Below are positions 8,801 through 16,696 of a stretch of 38,332 bases of DNA, in pieces. Each line of letters starts with the position of its first letter. Position 1 is the stretch's first letter. This DNA is from Candidatus Burarchaeum australiense (GTDB lineage: Archaea; Micrarchaeota; Micrarchaeia; Burarchaeales; Burarchaeaceae): NCBI GenBank assembly GCA_902386535.1, contig CABMJK010000058.1, positions 1-38,332 on the forward strand, written 5' to 3'. The position numbers and the translations under genes were made by a program. The notes under the pieces were generated by a model. It saw only the letters and a list, made by a program, of their open reading frames with translations. It was not told the origin of the DNA and searched no databases.

Positions 8801-11800
8801 TGGTATCATTTAGCTGCAGGAAAATCGTGTAGAACTGACCTTGTGGCAAGCGCTGAGCGGAAATATCCGTGATGATGTTGTTGATCTGCTCGCGAGGCAT
8901 CTGTTGAATGAGCGCCTGGTCGGCAGCACGCAGGGGCGCCTGAAGGTATGGGAGTGTGGTGTCTGCCCGAATATCGACATCTATGGTTCTTGGAGCTGGC
9001 TCGCCCAGCAAGTAACCAGTAAGCCTTACGGTGTTGGAGCCTGCTTGATATTGAGCACCGGTAATCAGGAGTTGCCGGGCCCGATACTCCGCGGGCACGG
9101 AATCTGGAAGACGCACTATCAAACCGCCAATCCCTTCAGGAGCATATTGAAGCGCCATTGGAGGTGCGGGCGTGTCACTTACATAAATATTGCGATTTGT
9201 CCTGTCTGTTGCCGCGTTTGCGCGGGGCAGTCGGTATACTTCCAGAAGATTTCCGTCAGCATCGCGGTATGCATAGCGGTTCCCGACCGCAGGTCCATCT
9301 TGAACTACGGTAGCGTGCCGAGTTTCTCCATTCACACTATAGGTCAGGTCCACATAGTTCCCCTGAGTCGTGGAGGCTCCGTTGGGACCAAAAGTAACTT
9401 GAGGAGTGTTTGCTGCGAAGAGACTGTCTGGCAGATCCCCCAGAACTTCTATCCGCGTGCCGAGCGGATTCACGTTCATGTTCTGACCGCCCGAATACAC
9501 TCGGAGGGTTTGGCCGTCGGAGCCTAACGAAAGGCCGATGTGCGGGCCGTTTTCATCATAAAACAGCACTAACTGACCTTCTGTGCCTGCATAAGTTCTC
9601 GCGTCATAGGTCTGCAGAGTGTCGCTTGCGCGATAGTAGCTGTTTCGGAGCTCCCGGAAAGTGCATGGCACGACTTCCTGAATAGCGAATATATCGACAA
9701 GCGGAATTCCATTTGTCTGCCCCTCTAAGAAAACGCAAAGGGTTCCGTCCACACTCTCCCCAATAGTCCTTACAGTTCCCCGTACTAAATCAAAGGTGCC
9801 GGTAGTGCCACGTGGCGTGAAAATGTAAACTTCTCTGCCAACTAGAGAAGCCTGTGCCTGCTCATCGGTGGTTAAATCACCAGTTGTTCCAATGCGCAAA
9901 TAATTGACGATTCCCGGCTCAGATTGGAAGACGCGGGACATCGCGTCGCTTGAAAGCCACTGGCGGTTCACAAGTCGCGAGGTCGGGTCTCGCACGCTAT
10001 TGAAACTCAGGTTGAAATATCCCCACAAGTTTATTTTTATCCCACTAAACCTTCCACCAGGTAGGCTCTCATACAGCCATAACAGGGTGTCGTCGGTAAC
10101 TCCCGGTAAAATTGTGCTATAGAGCTTATCAGAAGAACTGGAAGGCGACGGAGTGTAAACATCCCCTATGTTAAGCCCGCCCATATCCGCAGGCAGGGTT
10201 GGTCGGGATGCACTTGGCGATTGACGGGCGGCATCCTCGGCCGCAGCTACGTAAGCCGGAAACTCATCGGGATAGGAGCGTATTCCACCTTGCACCAGAG
10301 GAGATGTTGGACTCAGACCGGTAAGCAACTCATTTTTCACAGGCGCATCGGAATCGTAAATCACCAGGAGAGGCCTATCACGCACGCCGTAAATCACGAA
10401 GGCCCTCACGGAGCGGCCTTCAATCGTAAGACTAATCTCTGTGGAGTTTGAACTCGCCAGCCGGTCCTCAAAAGCCGCCTGATCCGAATAGATGGTAAGT
10501 TCATAATATTCCCCGCGCGCATGAGTAACGCCTTCGGATGGTTCCTGGCCCAGGTTGAAGATGGGGTTTTCGCCAGCGGTCGGTTCTGGCACCACGGCTG
10601 CGGCGGAATTCGGGAAGAATTCCTGCAGGAACTCTGAGGAACGTGCCTGCCGAGCACCCGAGGCGGCGATTTCTTCGTATGCAGCAGTACCGGCCACGAC
10701 CCACTTGCCATTCACGAGCGCCAGTTGTATCCAATCGCCTTGGTCGGCGCTCGACTTGACATATCTTATGTTCTCGGAACCTGCGGGGTCATCGGCAACC
10801 AGCAAAATCTGCCCCGAATTGACCAAATCAATTAGCTGGACTGCGGTCGCTCTAAGAAGCTCCGTGGAACGCCAATAGGGGAAGTATTCGGCGAGCGAGA
10901 TTTGTGCTGGGTTACTTACATCGACGCCCGCTGCTTGGAGCTCGGCCGCCGTGGCAAGGCCAGTTACAGACCAGCGTCCATTGCGATATTCTGCTACGAC
11001 CCATAGGTCGCCGCCCTCTGCAGGCCGCATATAAAGCGTGCGCGGTTCCCGTCCTGATGCGGGAACCTCAACGCCGGTGATAGGTCCACCGGCCGTATCC
11101 CAGTCCTGCAAAAGCAGTGCACTGGCATTAGACTTCATTACAGGAAGATAATCAGTCGCGAGGGTCGTAGAACTAAGGGGTTGCCGGGCTGCGGAAGATG
11201 GAAGCGCTTCGGGAGACATTGTACCAGCGATGCGCCATCCCCCGTCACCTATGCGTTCCAGTATAATCCAGGCATCAGGCCCAGCAGTTGGCCGGAATGC
11301 AACCCGCACGGGTTGTCCTTCCTCAACAGGAAGTTCTACTAGTTCATAATCCTTAACACCCGCGCCAAACCAGTTGAGCACACTCATGGCCCCTGCGGAG
11401 ACGCTGGCAGCAGGGAAGTATTGGCGGACAAAATCTGAAGAGGGCAAAGTAGTCGACGTGCTGCCATTCCAGGGGCTGTCGGCTGCTTCGCGGCCGGTGG
11501 GGCGCCAGCTGCCTCGCGGGCCGATCGGATTTTCTTCCATAACGATCCAGGGAACCGTTGAACCGACAGGCCTGACCCGAATGCGAGCAGGAAGCCCTGC
11601 TTGGGAAGGCATTTGCTGGATCTCAAACTCCGAAACGCGGTCTGCAAACCATCCGCCAAAGAGCCTGTTGGCCTCGCCGTTTTCGAACTGGGTACGGCGG
11701 CTTTCTGCACCCGATAGGCTTATGTGAGTTATGATTGCGGCATTCATGACGAAATCCCCGGCCACCATGCTAATCGAATCAGAGATTTGATTGGCCCGCG

Positions 11801-14800
11801 CATAGTCTCCGGAATTTATTGCATCCGCATATTGGGAACCCAGATCGAGCATCTGGACGCCATCCAATATCAGCTGCCCTCCGAGTTGGTAAGTGAATGT
11901 CTGTCCAACAACCGCCTGGGCAGGATTAAGTATGTTGCCCACGGATGCGAATGAACGAGAGCGCGTGAGGCCCTCCAATTCAGAGAACTCGGGAAGAAGC
12001 TGATATACGTCTGAAGCTGCGCCAAGCCCGAACATCGCAGTGCCAAGAAGGGCGCCAAATGTCTCCATACTGATGACATTCCCGTCTCGGACCAGATGGT
12101 CAAGTTCTTCCGCATTGCTCAGGAATAGCGAAACGTTGCCTGCCAAACGGACTGTTTGCAAGGTGGTTTTGATTGTATTGAGCGTGCTGATTGTGCTCAA
12201 TGCTTCCGCGGTGCCTTCGGCAGCCAAAGCAGCTATTCTGGCCGTAAGAGCCCCGATGCCGAGTGGCGTGAGCATGATGGCGCTGAGTGCAATGAAATTC
12301 TGTAACTGCGAGTCTGCCGCGTCATTGTATGAAACTGCTAGTTGCCTATCGAGAGCACCGAGCTGTGAGCTAAGCACAACGAAGTTATCACGACTGGGAG
12401 CTCTGCAATAGTTGCCCAAGGCACGGAGGGCGGAGCTTGCTTCGGCGACAGTAGGATGTGCGCCAGCGGTCGGGAAAAGGCCTTCCATGAGTTCAGACCA
12501 TGCCGAATCGATGGTCAAAGAATATCCGGAAATGTTGAATTGATTTCGGGCGCTTCCATTAATGAGTCCTTGGCGGACATCGTAAATGTTTACTCCAAAC
12601 TCTTGCAAGGAAGCCTGCAGCTGGTAGCGTTCTGATTGCGAGAAAGACTGCACAGATCCGGGATTTTTGATTGCAAGGACCGCACTAATGCCAAGCTCAG
12701 GTATAAGCAGCATCCAGTCTACAAAAGTGTGACGCGGCGTTTCCAACACAGTAGGGCCTAAAGTTGAAGTGAGTTGCTCTTTAGAGCCGTAGATATAGTC
12801 GAGCTGCATGAGCGCGCGCAGGTCTCTGCTGCAAGCACCCACAGAAGGGCTGAGTGCCCTGCTTATTTCAGACTCCGACCGGTCGCCGCTCAAAAGTGCT
12901 CTTCTGACGGCAGCGCGCACGTCCGGAGTGTCGAAATTATTCAAGGACGCAATTCTACTTATGTTCGTAAGGTGGGAGTAACGGTCTTCATTCGAAAGTG
13001 TGGTTCCCTCATTGACGATGGCGCCCGTATCGTACATCGGGGCAGTAAGTTCGAGTTCGGCCTTGAACAGGTTTGCATAGCCATACTTTTGCATCTTCAC
13101 CACAATGCTCGCACAGGCATCCAGCATGAGATTTACGTCGCCCGAGGCGCGCGCAGCATCAAGTTCTCTGATTAGTTCGGTGGCTTGAGCCTGTGTCAGC
13201 CCCATCACCATCGAACCGGCAGCCAACTGGTCGCGAATAGAACCCGGAGCAACTTCCGTTATGGCATTTATGTTGTGCTTGAAAGAATCAATCATTTCAA
13301 TTACATGTCCCGTGTCCTCTGCCACCTGTGTTTTGACTTCTTCGACTTTGCCATTAAAGCCGCTCCAAAGTCCGGCCAGGGTTTGCTCTTGCTGACCCAG
13401 CCTTACAAAAAGCGGGTTCGTGGCGGCGGCAAGGGAATACTGCTCCGCACCCGATGCATCGATTTGCACGAAGCTGCTGGCGAACTCGGCTTGCGTAGTG
13501 TTGGCTATTGTCTGCAGAGACCTCAAAACATCGTCTAGGCCTCCTGGAATTCCGAAATTTGCATCTCGGGACAAGTTCTTGAGCAGCCGGGCGCCATAAT
13601 AATCCTGACAGGCACCGAGTATGAACTTTGAATACAGGAGCTGACCGCTTACTTCGCTCAGGATTGCACTGCCCGCATAGACGTCGCCATTCGAAATCTC
13701 ATCTACGGCCTGGTTAAGCCGATCTCGCACGTTAGCCAATATGGTTCCCAGAGAGGCAAAAGGGAGATCCCCTTGCCAGCCACCGGGTATGTTGGTGGTG
13801 AGACGTTGCAAAGTATTGAGTCCGGTTTCCAGATCTCGTCTCAGCGAATAGGCACCTATCAGCAGCCCGAAATCAGTGAACCTTCTGTTGGTTTCGTAAG
13901 CAAGGGCGAGCTCCTGCGCGGCAAGCGTTTTGTTGCCATGATTGACGGAGTTTAAGGCCTCCTCATAGTGATGTTTTGTCTGGTCCATCAGGTCAAGCAT
14001 CGAATCCCTGAAACTAGCATCAAGGAAGGTTTTGTTCAGAACCGTCTGAGAAAGTGTGCCGTCCCGTAGTTTTGTTTGTATTTCAGACTCAGCGACACCA
14101 AAGGCCAGTAGAGCGCTCTTCGTGGAATCTGAGAGGGGCTGCCGTCCAGCTACTTCATCCCAAAAGGAGCGCGTGAACTGCGGATACTGAACCTGAAAAG
14201 TTCGAATGTCTTCAAGGCCGGCCAATGCTTCATTTTCAAGCTGAGGTTCGGAGAGCTTGCTTGGATCCAAATAGGTGAAGTCAGGCCGCATCAGGGATAA
14301 AGACGTGGCACTCGTACCGGTAGAAAAAGGATCTTGAGATGGAGGCGGAAGCAAGGACGCTGCAGTGAGAGGTTGCCTATACACTATTTCGGTAGTAGGC
14401 GCCTGGGTGCCGCTTTCGGTTGACCCCGGCCCTTCTTCAGGCATTTCAAGCATCTGATGGTGCGGAACGCCCACGCGCGGAAGGTCATGACGCATCATCT
14501 GGGCAGCTCCATCGCCCACGCTAATCTGCGCAATCATCTCGTTGTCGAACTGCACCGTGGCGCCATCACTCTCTACTCGGGAAATCAATATTGCCGAGGG
14601 GTCTTTGCCGAGCCAGGAGGCGACGGCCTGCAGGAGCGCATCATAATAGGTGCTGCCGGACGAGAGCATTTCCGAGCTCATTGCGGTTCCGGTTACACGC
14701 AGATTGTTCCCCCGGCCACGGTAGCTGTAGAGCTTCACCGAGTCTCCGACAACCGCGAAGAATTTGTTATCGCCCAATGTGAAAATTTGTTGTGCAGTAA

Positions 14801-14870
14801 CGGGCTGATGTTCAAGAGCACTTACCCTGGCAGCTAGCTGGTCCTCGATGTTGACTTGCTGCTGGGCCAT
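5802..14870 (-). CDS. Giant 3022-aa multidomain protein, unknown function
   Basis: Single uninterrupted ORF of 9069 bp, ATG start with upstream TATA-like TTTTAAAG; contains several degenerate internal repeats and hydrophobic segments (e.g. YVGSVLLTLSWALSVLGVGGGVYATY). Confidence 0.93.
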   Translation of the reverse strand: MAQQQVNIEDQLAARVSALEHQPVTAQQIFTLGDNKFFAVVGDSVKLYSYRGRGNNLRVTGTAMSSEMLSSGSTYYDALLQAVASWLGKDPSAILISRVESDGATVQFDNEMIAQISVGDGAAQMMRHDLPRVGVPHHQMLEMPEEGPGSTESGTQAPTTEIVYRQPLTAASLLPPPSQDPFSTGTSATSLSLMRPDFTYLDPSKLSEPQLENEALAGLEDIRTFQVQYPQFTRSFWDEVAGRQPLSDSTKSALLAFGVAESEIQTKLRDGTLSQTVLNKTFLDASFRDSMLDLMDQTKHHYEEALNSVNHGNKTLAAQELALAYETNRRFTDFGLLIGAYSLRRDLETGLNTLQRLTTNIPGGWQGDLPFASLGTILANVRDRLNQAVDEISNGDVYAGSAILSEVSGQLLYSKFILGACQDYYGARLLKNLSRDANFGIPGGLDDVLRSLQTIANTTQAEFASSFVQIDASGAEQYSLAAATNPLFVRLGQQEQTLAGLWSGFNGKVEEVKTQVAEDTGHVIEMIDSFKHNINAITEVAPGSIRDQLAAGSMVMGLTQAQATELIRELDAARASGDVNLMLDACASIVVKMQKYGYANLFKAELELTAPMYDTGAIVNEGTTLSNEDRYSHLTNISRIASLNNFDTPDVRAAVRRALLSGDRSESEISRALSPSVGACSRDLRALMQLDYIYGSKEQLTSTLGPTVLETPRHTFVDWMLLIPELGISAVLAIKNPGSVQSFSQSERYQLQASLQEFGVNIYDVRQGLINGSARNQFNISGYSLTIDSAWSELMEGLFPTAGAHPTVAEASSALRALGNYCRAPSRDNFVVLSSQLGALDRQLAVSYNDAADSQLQNFIALSAIMLTPLGIGALTARIAALAAEGTAEALSTISTLNTIKTTLQTVRLAGNVSLFLSNAEELDHLVRDGNVISMETFGALLGTAMFGLGAASDVYQLLPEFSELEGLTRSRSFASVGNILNPAQAVVGQTFTYQLGGQLILDGVQMLDLGSQYADAINSGDYARANQISDSISMVAGDFVMNAAIITHISLSGAESRRTQFENGEANRLFGGWFADRVSEFEIQQMPSQAGLPARIRVRPVGSTVPWIVMEENPIGPRGSWRPTGREAADSPWNGSTSTTLPSSDFVRQYFPAASVSAGAMSVLNWFGAGVKDYELVELPVEEGQPVRVAFRPTAGPDAWIILERIGDGGWRIAGTMSPEALPSSAARQPLSSTTLATDYLPVMKSNASALLLQDWDTAGGPITGVEVPASGREPRTLYMRPAEGGDLWVVAEYRNGRWSVTGLATAAELQAAGVDVSNPAQISLAEYFPYWRSTELLRATAVQLIDLVNSGQILLVADDPAGSENIRYVKSSADQGDWIQLALVNGKWVVAGTAAYEEIAASGARQARSSEFLQEFFPNSAAAVVPEPTAGENPIFNLGQEPSEGVTHARGEYYELTIYSDQAAFEDRLASSNSTEISLTIEGRSVRAFVIYGVRDRPLLVIYDSDAPVKNELLTGLSPTSPLVQGGIRSYPDEFPAYVAAAEDAARQSPSASRPTLPADMGGLNIGDVYTPSPSSSSDKLYSTILPGVTDDTLLWLYESLPGGRFSGIKINLWGYFNLSFNSVRDPTSRLVNRQWLSSDAMSRVFQSEPGIVNYLRIGTTGDLTTDEQAQASLVGREVYIFTPRGTTGTFDLVRGTVRTIGESVDGTLCVFLEGQTNGIPLVDIFAIQEVVPCTFRELRNSYYRASDTLQTYDARTYAGTEGQLVLFYDENGPHIGLSLGSDGQTLRVYSGGQNMNVNPLGTRIEVLGDLPDSLFAANTPQVTFGPNGASTTQGNYVDLTYSVNGETRHATVVQDGPAVGNRYAYRDADGNLLEVYRLPRANAATDRTNRNIYVSDTPAPPMALQYAPEGIGGLIVRLPDSVPAEYRARQLLITGAQYQAGSNTVRLTGYLLGEPAPRTIDVDIRADTTLPYLQAPLRAADQALIQQMPREQINNIITDISAQRLPQGQFYTIFLQLNDTSIVRGTVRNISLGPAGNPELTTLFIDTPQGTTRTVRLGEIQSVLFAAPAEHRDAVSSDQVSGKTVILYLRAPTDAPGTFTRVAYGFVERTILEADGTFSLVVRGANGGTFNVAQIESADIIQPGVSYKLPLSYKYNEGLFWSGDEIRNGFSPENPLVLGSVVVVDSNDGTRRFGIVKLNSDGRAVVVPLSMWADPTAMLREAATHVGSVWWKDANWPTRLLGGTAGVIAGTAVTASTGNPLLGWGTFALTTDLTNWGLTRLWASWTRPAGGGRNAGWLYAFDAEMRNPPTTRARTRSQEFLAGLLLTPRPLETSAVIDPSTAFSIRGVYGWWDRVSPTPAQTYTESFDLNNMAPGTTTDRVRVQWESGSGVVEAVGTVSRDVRDGHLRLTYVIQGREETVDLSLRSGVAAWRASGLSAAVRDADSLGISTYPPLDDVEIANLGADLTGIGDLFDAWSRAPKTDAVPSDDQLEQARLDAGLLVEQATRLANGDVRNVDFQLIRDILQRFIDRSTNDESAILTAILDQFQEITGRSLPDFLRTATDEYRTAMADPDLTYNQRENIRSNYVGSVLLTLSWALSVLGVGGGVYATYRNAPEIVQPGQSTPEGPGVAAMQKLTVPTALTTDQQAILNSSTMSQEDKARFTGEYFPAIVSHLLTLNQQQLHTELADAGVATLDELFTRYVQIYVKIMDAPADDEAGSRLKELFPALASAYEVDQRPGGPRQLMRNPTAELFNDLGKAYATAPEIIPFENRTTLDWGRAVFDLGWGPQNGSTYSAILEDFLVNGPPEPFVSAVPSQIQLNPAQQAEYDRVPNAYRQNLNTYLTETRNFLTAAENQGILQQILDGAAVKTADELLTVCIHVYADIMTGTDADAVKLQQLFPAMDSAYASDQQLQPGMRVFIRNPTGELFVDLASLYASGNQAIPLEDRTTRDWARAIFENAALNMGPWNSSVSGQGKRYADSWYAYARNPSANAPGVGQSSTAGGEGSVQGSTSGAG
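5805..6935 (-). repeat. Two-copy ~180-200-aa repeat at the C-terminus of the giant protein
   Basis: Copy 1 ...LDELFTRYVQIYVKIMDAPADDEAGSRLKELFPALASAYEVDQ...RNPTAELFNDLGKAYATAPEIIPFENRTTLDWGRAVF; copy 2 ...ADELLTVCIHVYADIMTGTDADAVKLQQLFPAMDSAYASDQ...RNPTGELFVDLASLYASGNQAIPLEDRTTRDWARAIF. Confidence 0.85.
10580..11680 (-). repeat. Four degenerate ~90-aa tandem repeats in the giant protein (approximate limits)
   Basis: Aligned cores: PWIVMEENPIGPRGSWRPTG / DAWIILERIGDGGWRIAGTMSPEAL / DLWVVAEYRNGRWSVTGLATAAEL / DWIQLALVNGKWVVAGTAAYEEI, each followed by a (S/A)xx(F/L)xxx(Y/F)(F/L)P segment. Confidence 0.75.
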
Positions 14871-14955
14871 ACGTATAAACTACGGATGCGTTCTTTAAAA
14901 GGCTTTTCATTTTCTCGGCGCACGGATATGAGAAGGCTCAGGAATGTTGCAAAAA

Positions 14956-14970
14956 CCAAGGTATATAAGG
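14956..14970 (+). promoter_or_regulatory. BRE/TATA promoter element ccaaggtatataagg
   Basis: Located 33 nt upstream of ATG 15003; identical 15-mer at 16643-16657. Confidence 0.65.
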
Positions 14971-15002
14971 AAAGAAAATCATAAATAAGCCAGGGGCAGA
15001 CC

Positions 15003-16583
15003 ATGGGCACTACAGGAAAAATTACGAGTGGGAGACCAAGTGAGGTAAAGTCAGCAGACCCTGTAGCGAAAGCTGAAAAGGAGGTTCGCTCGAAGTTGCG
15101 GGAATTTTACTGCAAATTGCCCGATGGCAGGGATGCCGCCAAACGCGGGGCCCTGGAGAAGGAAGTAGACGAGATATTTGGTGATCTTCCGGCCGTAAGG
15201 GAGCTCGTAAGGAGAGAAGGGAAGGGGAAAGGCGAGGGGGAGCTAAAGGAAAAGTTCGGGCAGGAGCTTTACGCCGCCTATGTGGAACGCGCGAATAGCA
15301 TCAAGGAAACGAATAAAGTTCGGGGAAGCAATAGGATAATCGCAAGACTGGCATTGTTCTTCAACAACGCAGTACTGGAAGGCATGGGAGGCGCAATACT
15401 GGCCTTTTCGGCGGCTCTGGGAACCACGGTGGCGGCACTAGACAGCATCGTCTACGGCACGACATTCTTGCATGCGCTTCAGAAGAGCTTCATAGGAACA
15501 GGATTATGGGAAGTATGCGCCATATTTGGTTCCGTATATTTGGTTGGAGCGGTGGTTTCTCGCATCATTGCAGGGAAGCATGGATTTGAACGCCCTGCGC
15601 TCCCGAGGCCATTGGCGCTTGGCATGGCACTTACAGGGGTTAGCGTCGTCGCAGCGCTGATATCGAATCAGATTGCCAACACCCTGTTGAACACCCTTTG
15701 GATGGGCACGGATGCACTCGGGTCGTGGTCCGCTGGGGGCATGATTATGATTGGAAGTATTTATGGAATGGTTAGAGGACTCAGTGCATTATTCAGGACG
15801 GAACGTGCGACCGACAAATTATTCAAGGCGGCAGACGATGTGAGCAGGGAGTTGAAGGCCGCCATCGGGAAGTTGGCAGCGCTGTTACCTATTTCAGGCG
15901 AGAGCAAGGCGGTGGAAATATCAGGGGCAGAAGGCGCCCCGAGAGAACGGGAAATTCCGCTCGAAGAGAGCTCTGCGCCGGGAAGCGCCAGAGTCGACGC
16001 GGACGAGCTCGACATACCTGCATTTTTGCGGAAGTACACGGATGACGAGGATAAAGACAAAAAGGAAAAGCCGCTGGCTTCAGGAACGGTTGAAACCTCG
16101 CATGAAAAAACAGACGAGAAGGTTGAAAAACCCGAGAAAAACGCGGGCAAAATCTTCGAGAAAGGCACGGAAGTCATTGCAGAGGCACGTGGGAAAATTT
16201 CCGTGTTAGAGTTGGCTTTGGGGCTGATGGCGAAGGAATCCAAGGAAAACAGAAGGCGCAAGATTGCTCAGGCGACTGAGGGGCTGACGGGCTCAAAACT
16301 GAATAAAGCACTTGAAAAATATAACGACATAGACAAGAGGGTCAAAGAAGCAGACTTCGCGGTGCAGGCACCAATTATTGTAGAGAACTGCAAAAGCGGA
16401 ATAGAGGGCATTGAACGGGCAATAGACGCGGACAAATCCAAGATGTCAGCAGGCATGACCGCGGACATCATACAAGATCTAAGAGACACCGAAGCGCTTT
16501 GCGACTCGCTTAAGGAAGCGATGACAGTGCGGAATGCCGAGCTTCTGAAGCTGGCCAGCGATATTGTTGTAGCTTACAGTTAG
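15003..16583 (+). CDS. Hypothetical multi-pass (about 4 TM) membrane protein with charged coiled-coil C-terminal region
   Basis: 526 aa; hydrophobic stretches around GGAILAFSAALGTTVAALDSIVYG, LWEVCAIFGSVYLVGAVVSRIIAG, LALGMALTGVSVVAALISNQIANTLL, SWSAGGMIMIGSIYGMVRGL; the remainder is charged and helical. Confidence 0.85.
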   Translation: MGTTGKITSGRPSEVKSADPVAKAEKEVRSKLREFYCKLPDGRDAAKRGALEKEVDEIFGDLPAVRELVRREGKGKGEGELKEKFGQELYAAYVERANSIKETNKVRGSNRIIARLALFFNNAVLEGMGGAILAFSAALGTTVAALDSIVYGTTFLHALQKSFIGTGLWEVCAIFGSVYLVGAVVSRIIAGKHGFERPALPRPLALGMALTGVSVVAALISNQIANTLLNTLWMGTDALGSWSAGGMIMIGSIYGMVRGLSALFRTERATDKLFKAADDVSRELKAAIGKLAALLPISGESKAVEISGAEGAPREREIPLEESSAPGSARVDADELDIPAFLRKYTDDEDKDKKEKPLASGTVETSHEKTDEKVEKPEKNAGKIFEKGTEVIAEARGKISVLELALGLMAKESKENRRRKIAQATEGLTGSKLNKALEKYNDIDKRVKEADFAVQAPIIVENCKSGIEGIERAIDADKSKMSAGMTADIIQDLRDTEALCDSLKEAMTVRNAELLKLASDIVVAYS

Positions 16584-16642
16584 GGGCCCGTTTCCCGCTC
16601 GCAATTACGGACCTTTTCGCGGTTTCCGCCACGCCGTGAATG

Positions 16643-16657
16643 CCAAGGTATATAAGG
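16643..16657 (+). promoter_or_regulatory. BRE/TATA promoter element ccaaggtatataagg
   Basis: 40 nt upstream of ATG 16697; identical to 14956-14970. Confidence 0.65.
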
Positions 16658-16696
16658 GGGGAGAGGCATAGGATAATACTAATCCTGAGTGAGACT

